From Escarpia spicata (lineage: Eukaryota; Annelida; Polychaeta; Sabellida; Siboglinidae): DNA of 64,000 bases. A model generated the notes under the pieces. The model saw only the letters and a list, made by a program, of their open reading frames with translations, was not told the DNA's origin and did no database searches. Each line of letters starts with the position of its first letter. Position 1 is the stretch's first letter. The translations under genes were made by a program, and so were the position numbers. The DNA is taken from positions 45,586,704 to 45,650,703 of the forward strand of contig OZ023205.1 of NCBI GenBank assembly GCA_963995525.1, read 5' to 3'. Of this stretch, positions 32,515-44,680 are shown one piece after another.

Positions 32515-32950
32515 GGTCATTTTGCATGCTTCTTCAACATGACAGGTTATATTGTAGTGGGGTGGTCACATGTTTTGGTGACCGGTGGCGTAATGGCCCC
32601 ACTTATAGGTTTAGGCTAAATCTTGATACAATGTAAGTCTTCAGCAGGTAGTTGGGATTATAGTTAGGTGAATGAATGGTGTGCTTGGTTAGTACGGTAC
32701 GGTGCCTAAGGTCTACTGTGATTACAGTAGTAATGAGGTTGTATATATCTATAACAATACTGCTAATGTTGTATATGCCGAAATGTGGGCTCTGTCAACC
32801 TGAGGGACAGGAGACTAGTATGGGCTCAGTCACAGGCCTGGCCTTGGGATGTAGAGCCCACATTTCTCTCTCTAACTTAATCTCTTAATAAACGTCATTC
32901 ATTTGGCCTTCTTTCATCACTATTCATGACTTGTGTTGGTGCTTGCATAA
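32515..32950 (+). other. DIRS 3-prime region with inverted repeat
   Basis: A perfect 14-bp inverted repeat, GAAATGTGGGCTCT (32780-32793) and its complement (32853-32866), encloses 59 bp. DIRS and Ngaro elements carry terminal or internal complementary repeats used for circle formation, so this may be part of that structure. A polyadenylation-like AATAAA follows. Confidence 0.6.
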
Positions 32951-33510
32951 ATAATATTACAACAAAAGTAACAACCGTATTTCAGTAATCAGAACCTCTC
33001 ACAAGAAATTAACATACAATACTAAGTTATCATATTATTTATAATTAGTATTATTTATGATAATCAAAGTCACCCTACACATTTCATTGTTGTCAGATTG
33101 GGGAGTAACTCAGATAAAACAACACCTTTTTGTTCACAGAACTCAGCTTATCCTGGGAATGTGCGCTCCGTGTGTAGTAGTGCCCAGAATCAAGGACGAT
33201 CCACATTACATTAACATTATCTGAAACTGTGGGTCCATGCATATGATATATTTCTTATCAATTCCAGTTTGTTGTGCCGATGAGCGGAGGTTCCTGATTA
33301 TTTAGGTATTATATTTATTGTTATTAGTTAGCATTATTATTATAATTATCTCTAATGTATGCAAATGTCATGATATATGCATGCCAGTACAGTGTTACAA
33401 TTAGGACTAGTCATGTGACACTCACTGCCCTATTGGCTGATCAATTGGTTGTTTACACTTCGAACGGTTAACTTGTGGCTAATGTCAAAACAAGTAATGC
33501 AACCACTTAC

Positions 33511-33597
33511 TATAACTCTCGTAGAGATGGCATAGAGCTGATGCTGGTGGCCAGCGCTTCAGCGGCGTCTTCATCACTCAGGTCGTTTTCAGAGAGG
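33511..33597 (-). CDS. LRR-87 exon, module U2
   Basis: Same 29-residue LRR as U1 (SENDLSDEDAAEALATS). Trailing bases are TA instead of AA, before donor GTAAGTGG, which makes the split codon Tyr (TA+C). Acceptor TTTGCAG intact. Confidence 0.7.
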
Positions 33598-34075
33598 CTG
33601 CAAAGTATTCTCTTACTAATTAAAATAACAATATGTCCAGACATTATGCAAAACATAAGTATAAAAAACAATGTTACATTTACAAATACAGTGTAGACCT
33701 GACATGATCTGGACACCCAACAAACACAATCCTTATCGCCATAACCAAACATCAAATTGTGTGCAACCATGTGCATATAAACCTGCTTTTGCAACTGGCT
33801 TATCCTGTCGTGAATAATCTCCAAATATGCATTGTGTGGCTAGTTTAAATAATATCCACAAATAGATTGATATAAAAGTGCATATATTGATTTTAATTGT
33901 CGAAAGAATTGACTTTGGCCGTTACATCTTGTAACTGGCCAGCGTCAATTACTGGACTGACAGTTATCCTTCAAAACACAGTGCATTTGTTCATTACATG
34001 GTTTTTGAGATATCAGTAGACCTAGTCGAAAACATAAAGTAAGAAAGACATTACATCAATTACATTACTGAGAAG

Positions 34076-35010
34076 TGTGAGAACATCACTATCATCATTT
34101 CTCTTTCTGATGGCTATTGACTGGACCATGAGAACAGCTACATAAGGAAAATGGCATACTGTTCACTCTGGGGGAAACTAGATGAACTAGACTTTGTTGA
34201 TGATGTGGCTCTTCTTTCACACAACCAAAACCAAATGCAAGGAAAAACATCACTAATAGAAACAACTGCAGCCTCCTTAGAACTAAAAGTGAACAAAGTG
34301 AACAAAGGTAAAATCAAGATCATGAGAATGCTTGTAGAAAGGTAGAGAGTCATGATGGACAGAAAAATCTCAAAAAAGTTGAAAGGAAAGTCCTAAGAGT
34401 GTGTGTTACACCGGCATGCCTTTATGGTCTGAAAACAGTGGCGCTGACAGAACAACAACAAAAGAGGCTGCAAATTTGTGAGAACAACTGGGTTAGAAGA
34501 ATAACAAGAACAAAGATGGTAGATAGAAGAAGAACAAATGACCTGAGAACAGAGGTTGGAATGCAATGTAATGTAACAGGAAGATTATTGAGAAGCCGGA
34601 TTAGATGAGCAGGCCAATTGGCAAGAATGGATGCCGAAAAAATAGCAAAGAGAGCAGAGGCGGAACAACATAAAGGACACAGGAAAAGGGGAAGGCCACA
34701 GTTGAGATGGGAGGTCTGTGTGAGGAGGGACATGAGAAGATCAGGGGAGGATGACCGATGGAGAGAGGGAGCGATGGACAGAAGATTATGGAAGGAATAG
34801 ACACTGAGAATGGATCAGCTTGACTGTACTTGACCCTCACCCCTGTACCCAGGGAACAAGGAGGAGAGCAACATTTTGCGTAATGAATGGAACAGGGTTT
34901 CAGTATTTCTTCTCGTTGGTGACTAGTGAGGTGGGCTGTTTGTCTACTACACGTCAATTATTTGCAGAAATTGTCACCTCGCAGCTCAACAGCATAAACC
35001 CTTGAAACAA
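34076..35010 (+). mobile_element. LINE-E fragment, U2
   Basis: As in U1 but with W to stop (TGA at about 34606) in the C-terminal frame and another stop in GGAATAGAC near 34798. The active site FVDD is retained. Both stops are shared with U5. Confidence 0.8.
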
Positions 35011-35039
35011 CTTACAAGCTACAACAAATGCATCACATT

Positions 35040-35960
35040 GATTATATAAATCTTTGTCGTGATCATCATGTTTCCCACATTATAAGGTGTGTTTTATGGT
35101 GTTCAAATATACACTTGCACAAGTGTCTAAATCATAGAAGGAATGGCTTCAACAGAAGAACTGGGAAAACTCATGTTCATTATATGTTTGAATAGGTTAG
35201 ATTACAAAGGGTTAAAAATCTGTAAAAAAAAAGCTTCAATTTGCAGTTATGAACAGTCTCTGAAAAGTGAAAAGGCATTGGCATGTGAATGTTCATTTTG
35301 TCAACAGCAGTTGCCATGCTTGTGTGCTACAATACAAATTTCAAGAAAATCTGAGGTTACAGGATTTTTTAAAGGTCAAGTCAAAAGTCAAACTTGTTTT
35401 TAAAATATCTTTTCCCTATTATTAAGTGTGTTTTATGGTGTCCAAATATTCAAAATGTGTATCTTTTATGCTACAAATATCAACAGTGCATTTAAAATGT
35501 AATAACTCTGGAAATATTTAATGGGCGTGATAACCATCATAATGTACTGTTTTGCAAATTTTGATGTGTGTTTGATTGATAGGTCGTCAGGTAATCAAGG
35601 TTGGGACATGATTTCATCAGAAGCAAAGACGATAATGTAAATTATAGATTGATTTGATATGGAATATCCAAAATTTTACTTCCTAAAAAGTTATATACAG
35701 TAACTCAAAAATTATATCACTGATTTTGTATTCAAATTTCAATTTAGCTTCAATTTAGCTTCAGACATATTATACAAAATGTAAAACAAAACAGATCAGC
35801 AATTTTAAATTGTCATTCACATCATTAGTACATGGTAAGTGCTTCAACTATTCTCATTAAAAATCCCACCACACTGTTGGATGCACAGCACAATCGCATG
35901 TTTAGAACAAAAGGATGTATTGCACAATAGGATGTTTAGCACAACATCAAGAGGCAGAAA
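35040..35960. other. Type B tail, U2
   Basis: AT-rich sequence with an open frame at 35143-35403 (86 codons, starting MASTEELGKLMFII from a true ATG) also present at 55269. No domain is recognised; it ends in poly-Lys and Ser/Gln-rich text and is probably non-coding. TAAGGTGTGTTTTATGGTGT (35083 on) has a diverged direct copy about 342 bp further right. Confidence 0.4.
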
Positions 35961-36838
35961 AACTCAGTAGTGCAGAAATATAAAACAGGAAGACTGTGTG
36001 AAGGGGGATGTGAGAACTTCAGAGGAGGATCTAGGATGGAGAGGGGGCTCAGAAGGGAATAACCAAAGAAACTAAGAACACGTAGAAGTCCAAAGGCATG
36101 AACCATATGTCAAAGGAGAAAGACTGTTGTACAAGGAGGTGCACATGCCAAAATTTGTACTGTGTTATACAATATTATAGAGGTTTTTATATGTGTAACA
36201 GGGCAAGTAATTACAAGTGTTACACCTTTTTTGCTATTTTTCAATTCATAATTTAATAATTAGCTACTTTATTATGTTTGTTGTTGTTGAAATGAAGTTT
36301 CATTCATTAAAAAACTGGTACAGGACATACTAAAACATCGCCATATCACGTCAGCTGTCAGACCACACCTAATTCTCTGAATTAGGAGGGACACGTCATC
36401 AGCAAAAAAGCAAATGTTCAGAAATCTGCAAGCGTAATAGGGGTCTAGCAGAGTAGTTGTGGGTCATACCATTTTCTTTGATATTAACATAACTCACTAA
36501 AACAGGCAGAATTCATTCTGAAATTGTGTTATTATTTGAGGTACTGTAAAAAAATGTGTAGAGGTCATAACATTCACTTTAACTACAGCAAACCAGAAAT
36601 TAATCACAACTTCAAACATTGATCAGCATCTAGCAAATATATGTATAGATACATAATAGGTTATCCAAGTATTCTTTCTAAAGTCCACCACACAATACCA
36701 TTTTTAGCACAATGAACCCATCACAAGTTGGTAACTCTTGTGCCCCACTGCATGGTATCTTTAGTAAAGGAATTGTCTATATGAGTTGGTGAAGAACACT
36801 GTTTACAAAAGGTTTGAACATAAAGAACTATAACTCAC

Positions 36839-36922
36839 ACAAGTACTTCCATCTTCCGACACTGCAGCAAGGCGCATGCTACAGACGCCATGGATCTAGC
36901 TCTGATTGCACATGACTGCAAG
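36839..36922 (-). CDS. LRR-84 exon, module U3
   Basis: Encodes LQSCAIRARSMASVA then CALLQCRKMEVL. Relative to U2 there is one replacement (G to R) and silent changes in the Cys-Arg codons (TGT CGG for TGC CGA). Splice signals intact. Confidence 0.7.
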
Positions 36923-37851
36923 CTGCAAACAGACATTTTTACTACATTTGGTATCTGTTTTACATAAAAAAATAAAGAAGTTCATAAAATTGAATTCCAG
37001 TCAAATGTCCTGCTCCTGTCCAAGTCACTGAATCATATTTGTCACTTATCAACTGCAACTGTCTTTGTTTCACCGCAGTGACACTATTGGGGTCATTGCA
37101 TTGATGCGCACAATTCAATATTATGATTAATTTGGTGATACCATTTCTGCACAGTTAACTTAGTAGCAAGGCAGAAACAACAAAATACTAGAGACTTTAT
37201 AGTGCTGATATTGTTTTCACTGAACGTGTAAAATATGTTGTTATTGAATTAAGCAAATATACAAAATGTAGAAATGATGTGCCCTACATATATAATATTA
37301 CAACAAAAGTAACAACCGTATTTCAGTAATCAGAACCTCTCACAAGAAATTAACATACAATACTAAGTTATCATATTATTTATAATTAGTATTATTTATG
37401 ATAATCAAAGTCACCCTACACATTTCATTGTTGTCAGATTGGGGAGTAACTCAGATAAAACAACACCTTTTTGTTCACAGAACTCAGCTTATCCTGGGAA
37501 TGTGCGCTCCGTGTGTAGTAGTGCCCAGAATCAAGGACGATCCACATTACATTAACATTATCTGAAACTGTGGGTCCATGCATATGATATATTTCTTATC
37601 AATTCCAGTTTGTTGTGCCGATGAGCGGAGGTTCCTGATTATTTAGGTATTATATTTATTGTTATTAGTTAGCATTATTATTATAATTATCTCTAATGTA
37701 TGCAAATGTCATGATATATGCATGCCAGTACAGTGTTACAATTAGGACTAGTCATGTGACACTCACTGCCCTATTGGCTGATCAATTGGTTGTTTACACT
37801 TCGAACGGTTAACTTGTGGCTAATGTCAAAACAAGTAATGCAACCACTTAC

Positions 37852-37938
37852 TATAACTCTCGTAGAGATGGCATAGAGCTGATGCTGGTGGCCAGCGCTT
37901 CAGCGGCGTCTTCATCACTCAGGTCGTTTTCAGAGAGG
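37852..37938 (-). CDS. LRR-87 exon, module U3
   Basis: Identical at protein level to U1 and U2 (LSENDLSDEDAAEAL start, PSLREL end), trailing TA, donor GTAAGTGG. Confidence 0.7.
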
Positions 37939-38416
37939 CTGCAAAGTATTCTCTTACTAATTAAAATAACAATATGTCCAGACATTATGCAAAACATAAG
38001 TATAAAAAACAATGTTACATTTACAAATACAGTGTAGACCTGACATGATCTGGACACCCAACAAACACAATCCTTATCGCCATAACCAAACATCAAATTG
38101 TGTGCAACCATGTGCATATAAACCTGCTTTTGCAACTGGCTTATCCTGTCGTGAATAATCTCCAAATATGCATTGTGTGGCTAGTTTAAATAATATCCAC
38201 AAATAGATTGATATAAAAGTGCATATATTGATTTTAATTGTCGAAAGAATTGACTTTGGCCGTTACATCTTGTAACTGGCCAGCGTCAATTACTGGACTG
38301 ACAGTTATCCTTCAAAACACAGTGCATTTGTTCATTACATGGTTTTTGAGATATCAGTAGACCTAGTCGAAAACATAAAGTAAGAAAGACATTACATCAA
38401 TTACATTACTGAGAAG

Positions 38417-39360
38417 TGTGAGAACATCACTATCATCATTTCTCTTTCTGATGGCTATTGACTGGACCATGAGAACAGCAGCATAAGGAAAATGGCATAC
38501 TGTTCACTCTGGGGGAAACTAGATGAACTAGACTTTGTTGATGATGTGGCTCTTCTTTCACACAACCAAAACCAAATGCAAGGAAAAACATCACTAATAG
38601 AAACAACTGCAGCCACCTTAGAATTAAAAGTGAACAAAGTGAACAAAGGTAAAATCAAGATCATGAGAATGCTTGTAGAAAGGTAGAGAGTCATGATGGA
38701 CAGAAAAATCTCAAAAAAGTTGAAAGGAAAGTCCTAAGAGTGTGTGTTACACCGGCATGCCTTTATGGTCTGAAAACAGTGGCGCTGACAGAACAACAAC
38801 AAAAGAGGCTGCAAATTTGTGAGAACAACTGGGTTAGAAGAATAACAAGAACAAAGAGGGTAGACAGAAGAAGAACAAATGACCTGAGAACAGAGGTTGG
38901 AATGCAATGTAATGTAACAGGAAGATTATTGAGAAGCTGGATTAGATGGGCAGGCCAACTGGCAAGAATGGATGCCGAAAAAATAGCAAAGAGAGCAGAG
39001 GCGGAACAACATAAAGGACACAGGAAAAGGGGAAGGCCACAGTTGAGATGGGAGGTCTGTGTGAGGAGGGACATGAGAAGATCAGGGGAGGATGACCGAT
39101 GGAGAGAGGGAGCGATGGACAGAAGATTATGTAAGGAAAAGACACTGAGAATGGATCAGCTTGACTGTACTTGACCCTCACCCCTGTACCCAGGGAACAA
39201 GGAGGAGAGCAACATTTTGCGTAATGAATGGAACAGGGTTTCAGTATTTCTTCTCGTTGGTGACTAGTGAGGTAGGCTGTTTGTCTACTACACATCAATT
39301 ATTTGCAGAAATTGTCACCTCGCAGCTCAACAGCATAAACCCTTGAAACAACTTACAAGC
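38417..39360 (+). mobile_element. LINE-E fragment, U3
   Basis: Matches the U1 fragment at nearly every base, including FVDD and the unbroken 144-codon C-terminal frame (38740-39174). Confidence 0.8.
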
Positions 39361-41134
39361 TACAACTAATGCATCACATTGGTTATATAAATCTTTGTCG
39401 TGATCATCTGTTCTGAAACCAAGAACTCATACACATTCACACATACACTCATTACACAAAATGTTCTCATAGAGTAAGTACCACACAAAAGTTTGGGGAC
39501 CTAACCATGAATCACGCAATATGATTAACACAAAAATTAGCTGATGGTACACACATTATACGTATAAATATCTAGAAGTCATACACATTCACATGTACAC
39601 TCATTACACGAAATGTTGTCATAGCATAAGTTCCAGACAAACGTTTGGGTATCTAAACATAAATGGTGATGTTATATCATTATTATCGGATAGTTTACCA
39701 CTATTGCTCATCTTAATGCAATCATTCACAACATTTATTAAAAAGCCATAAACCACAATTAACCAATGATAAGCAGTGTTGCCAAGATATCTTTTGAAAA
39801 TCCATCGTCAAATAGTAGCGCAAATTATCGTCATATCCTAAATTAATGTAATGTGTAATGTGAATGTTCTATTCTAAATGTTACAAATCAAAAGTGGTTT
39901 CAAGAAATGCACTATTTTAAACAATGATGATGTCAGTTGTATTACTACGGAAGTTACTGTATTGTAAAGAATGTACAATTGCCTTTTTCAACTTACGAAA
40001 TGTAGATTTTATTTATTATACCAGTACATATCTCGCCAATAATTTTATCACATGCACAACCAACTTATACATTATCGACCAGAATTGAGGCAGGAGTGTG
40101 AAACATCTGCATGAAATGGTTTTAAATGTCGGTGGAATTGTGTAATCTTTCCAACTGATCATTTTGTTATAGCTGAGTCACCATGCACAATCACTTGTTG
40201 GCAGACAGGATACTCATATCTTACGTAAGACTAAGACCAGCCTAAATTCAAGGCTAAAATTTGTGCATTAAAATAACTTCAAGGTCGTCTGAAATAATGT
40301 GTGGTTGTTTCTTTATTCATGTAAGGTTATTCATCAAACGTCTTGAACAATTTCAATAGCGTATGCTCACAGCTATTTTGGGAATCTGCACCACTAGCAT
40401 TGTGCCACTGGGGGTCAACAGAAATGGTACAAAGACTAAATGAAAACAAACATGCAAATGCAACAAGTGTGTACAAAATCAGTGTGGAGCTTCTTGAACT
40501 AAACCGACCTGTCCAAGAAGCAAAAGAGAGAGAGATGAGAGAGAGGGGGTGAGAGAGGAGGAGAGAGGGTGGTGAGAGAGGTGTGAGTGAAGAGAGAGGG
40601 GGTGAGTGAAGAGAGAGAGGGTGAGAGAGAAGGGGGAGAGTGAGACAGACGGGGAAGAGAGGGAGCGAGAGAGGGGATGGTGAGAGAGAAGGGGGAGAGA
40701 GGGGAAGAGAGGGGGATAGAGGTAGTGAAATACATAGATGAAGTGATGGGAGAGAGGAAGAGAGGGTACAGGGAGAATAAGGGGAAGGAAAGAGAGCAAG
40801 AGAGGGGCAGGAGAGGGAATGTCATAGCCAAAAGTTGTTGCTAAGTTAGGTACCTGCAGTGAGTGAGCACCTGCCTAATGCGACCTACATAAACTGGTTT
40901 TTATATGTGTAACAGGGCAAGTAATTACAAGTGTTACACCTTTTTTGCTATTTTTCAATTTATAACTTAATAATTAGCTACTTTATTATGTTTGTTGTTG
41001 TTGTTGTTGTTGAAATAAAGTTTCATTCATAAAAAAACTGGTACAGGACATACTAAAACATCGCCATATCACGTCAGCTGTCGGACCACACCTAATTCTC
41101 TGAACACCTGCCTAATGTGACCTACATAAACTGG
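39361..41134. repeat. Type A tail with GA tract and 30-bp-flanked insert, U3
   Basis: Non-coding sequence as in U1, a GA-rich tract at 40524-40825, and the insert between 30-bp repeats at 40868-40897 and 41105-41134. TTG microsatellite at 40989 is longer than in U1. Confidence 0.8.
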
Positions 41135-42155
41135 TCATGAGATCACATTTTATCTGTTTTAGAGTGACCAGCCATGATTCGAACATAGCAGGCCTCAAAA
41201 TAGATGACTGCTTAGGGACAAATTGCCAGGACGTTATTTGCAATGAAGAATAAAGATGCTTCAATTCCAATAAAGCACACCTAACGAGAAAGTAAATACA
41301 AAACAGGAAAACTGTGTGAAGAGGGATATGAGAACTTCAGAGGAGGATCAAGGATGGAGAGGGGGCTCAGAAGGGAATAACCAAAGAAATTAAGAACACG
41401 TAGAAGTCCAAAGGCACGGCAGCTTTACCATATGTCTAAGGAGAAAGACTGTTGTACAAGGAGGTGCACATGCCAAAATTTGTACTGTGTTATACAATAT
41501 TATAGAGGTTTTTATATGTGTAACAGGGCAAGTAATTACAAGTGTTACACCTTTTTTGCTATTTTTCAATTTATAATTTAATAATTAGCTACTTTATTAT
41601 GTTTGTTGTTGTTGAAATGAAGTTAAAAAAACTGGTACAGGACATACTAAAACATCGCCATATCATGTCAGCTGTCAGATCACACCTAATTCTCTGAATT
41701 AGGAGGGACACGTCATCAGCAAAAAAGCAAATGTTCAGAAATCTGCAAGCGTAATAGGGGTCTAGCAGAGTAGTTGTGGGTCATACCATTTTCTTTGATA
41801 TTAACATAAATCACTAAAACAGGCAGAATTCATTCTGAAATTGTGTTATTATTTTAGGTACTGTAAACAAATGTGTAGAGATCATAACATTCACTTTAAC
41901 TACAGCAAACCAGAAATAAATCACAACTTCAAACATTGATCAGCATCTAGCAAATATATGTGTAGGTACATAATAGGTTATCCAAGTATTCTTTCTAAAG
42001 TCCACCACACAATATCATTTTTAGCACAATGAACCCATCACAAGTTGGTAACTCTTGTGCCCCACTGCATGGTATCTTTAGTAAAGGAATTGTCTATATG
42101 AGTTGGTGAAGAACACTGTTTACAAAAGGTTTGAACATAAAGAACTATAACTCAC

Positions 42156-42239
42156 ACAAGTACTTCCATCTTCCGACACTGCAGCAAGGCGCATGCTACA
42201 GACGCCATGGATCTAGCTCTGATTGCACATGACTGCAAG
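42156..42239 (-). CDS. LRR-84 exon, module U4
   Basis: Same sequence as U3 by eye, as expected from tandem duplication (offset 5317). Confidence 0.7.
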
Positions 42240-43168
42240 CTGCAAACAGACATTTTTACTACATTTGGTATCTGTTTTACATAAAAAAATAAAGAAGTTC
42301 ATAAAATTGAATTCCAGTCAAATGTCCTGCTCCTGTCCAAGTCACTGAATCATATTTGTCACTTATCAACTGCAACTGTCTTTGTTTCACCGCAGTGACA
42401 CTATTGGGGTCATTGCATTGATGCGCACAATTCAATATTATGATTAATTTGGTGATACCATTTCTGCACAGTTAACTTAGTAGCAAGGCAGAAACAACAA
42501 AATACTAGAGACTTTATAGTGCTGATATTGTTTTCACTGAACGTGTAAAATATGTTGTTATTGAATTAAGCAAATATACAAAATGTAGAAATGATGTGCC
42601 CTACATATATAATATTACAACAAAAGTAACAACCGTATTTCAGTAATCAGAACCTCTCACAAGAAATTAACATACAATACTAAGTTATCATATTATTTAT
42701 AATTAGTATTATTTATGATAATCAAAGTCACCCTACACATTTCATTGTTGTCAGATTGGGGAGTAACTCAGATAAAACAACACCTTTTTGTTCACAGAAC
42801 TCAGCTTATCCTGGGAATGTGCGCTCCGTGTGTAGTAGTGCCCAGAATCAAGGACGATCCACATTACATTAACATTATCTGAAACTGTGGGTCCATGCAT
42901 ATGATATATTTCTTATCAATTCCAGTTTGTTGTGCCGATGAGCGGAGGTTCCTGATTACTTAGGTATTATATTTATTGTTATTAGTTAGCATTATTATTA
43001 TAATTATCTCTAATGTATGCAAATGTCATGATATATGCATGCCAGTACAGTGTTACAATTAGGACTAGTCATGTGACACTCACTGCCCTATTGGCTGATC
43101 AATTGGTTGTTTACACTTCGAACGGTTAACTTGTGGCTAATGTCAAAACAAGTAATGCAACCACTTAC

Positions 43169-43255
43169 TATAACTCTCGTAGAGATGGCATAGAGCTGAT
43201 GCTGGTGGCCAGCGCTTCAGCGGCGTCTTCATCACTCAGGTCGTTTTCAGAGAGG
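43169..43255 (-). CDS. LRR-87 exon, module U4
   Basis: Same sequence as the U3 exon, with the same splice signals. Confidence 0.7.
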
Positions 43256-43733
43256 CTGCAAAGTATTCTCTTACTAATTAAAATAACAATATGTCCAGAC
43301 ATTATGCAAAACATAAGTATAAAAAACAATGTTACATTTACAAATACAGTGTAGACCTGACATGATCTGGACACCCAACAAACACAATCCTTATCGCCAT
43401 AACCAAACATCAAATTGTGTGCAACCATGTGCATATAAACCTGCTTTTGCAACTGGCTTATCCTGTCGTGAATAATCTCCAAATATGCATTGTGTGGCTA
43501 GTTTAAATAATATCCACAAATAGATTGATATAAAAGTGCATATATTGATTTTAATTGTCGAAAGAATTGACTTTGGCCGTTACATCTTGTAACTGGCCAG
43601 CGTCAATTACTGGACTGACAGTTATCCTTCAAAACACAGTGCATTTGTTCATTACATGGTTTTTGAGATATCAGTAGACCTAGTCGAAAACATAAAGTAA
43701 GAAAGACATTACATCAATTACATTACTGAGAAG

Positions 43734-44680
43734 TGTGAGAACATCACTATCATCATTTCTCTTTCTGATGGCTATTGACTGGACCATGAGAACAGCAGCA
43801 TAAGGAAAATGGCATACTGTTCACTCTGGGGGAAACTAGATGAACTAGACTTTGTTGATGATGTGGCTCTTCTTTCACACAACCAAAACCAAATGCAAGG
43901 AAAAACATCACTAATAGAAACAACTGCAGCCACCTTAGAATTAAAAGTGAACAAAGTGAACAAAGGTAAAATCAAGATCATGAGAATGCTTGTAGAAAGG
44001 TAGAGAGTCATGATGGACAGAAAAATCTCAAAAAAGTTGAAAGGAAAGTCCTAAGAGTGTGTGTTACACCGGCATGCCTTTATGGTCTGAAAACAGTGGC
44101 GCTGACAGAACAACAACAAAAGAGGCTGCAAATTTGTGAGAACAACTGGGTTAGAAGAATAACAAGAACAAAGAGGGTAGACAGAAGAAGAACAAATGAC
44201 CTGAGAACAGAGGTTGGAATGCAATGTAATGTAACAGGAAGATTATTGAGAAGCTGGATTAGATGGGCAGGCCAACTGGCAAGAATGGATGCCGAAAAAA
44301 TAGCAAAGAGAGCAGAGGCGGAACAACATAAAGGACACAGGAAAAGGGGAAGGCCACAGTTGAGATGGGAGGTCTGTGTGAGGAGGGACATGAGAAGATC
44401 AGGGGAGGATGACCGATGGAGAGAGGGAGCGATGGACAGAAGATTATGTAAGGAAAAGACACTGAGAATGGATCAGCTTGACTGTACTTGACCCTCACCC
44501 CTGTACCCAGGGAACAAGGAGGAGAGCAACATTTTGCGTAATGAATGGAACAGGGTTTCAGTATTTCTTCTCGTTGGTGACTAGTGAGGTAGGCTGTTTG
44601 TCTACTACACATCAATTATTTGCAGAAATTGTCACCTCGCAGCTCAACAGCATAAACCCTTGAAACAACTTACAAGCTAC
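43734..44680 (+). mobile_element. LINE-E fragment, U4
   Basis: Tandem copy of the U3 fragment; C-terminal frame 44057-44491 intact. Confidence 0.8.

Larger units (their letters stand above)
31194..32950 (+). mobile_element. DIRS/Ngaro-type retrotransposon, 5-prime truncated
   Basis: This 1757-bp insert lies in the intron between LRR-87 and LRR-84 of U2. It carries RNase H, a tyrosine recombinase ORF and a 3-prime region with AATAAA at 32886-32891. Compared with U3, 65 bp of target (equivalent to 37227-37291) are missing at the site, so it is not a clean insertion with target duplication. The reverse transcriptase and left end are lost. Its less AT-rich composition and intact frames contrast with the decayed LINEs, pointing to a young insertion. 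Confidence 0.85.
30045..36074. repeat. Segmental unit U2 (type B), with DIRS insertion
   Basis: LRR-84 and LRR-87 are kept 2.6 kb apart because of a 1757-bp DIRS insert. The LINE-E copy shares its stops and the type B tail with U5 (offset about 20126). Confidence 0.85.
36075..41394. repeat. Segmental unit U3 (type A)
   Basis: First of two 5,317-bp tandem copies. Identity with U4 is near-complete from about 36710 on; before that point U3 differs at several bases (for example ACCATTTTTAG against ATCATTTTTAG). Confidence 0.9.

Noticed and set aside
35143..35403. 86-codon frame starting from a true ATG in type B tails as a gene
   Set aside because: Its upstream direct repeat, low-complexity text and occurrence inside a tandem satellite-like segment (63.8 kb) suggest chance. 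Kept only as a note under the tail.
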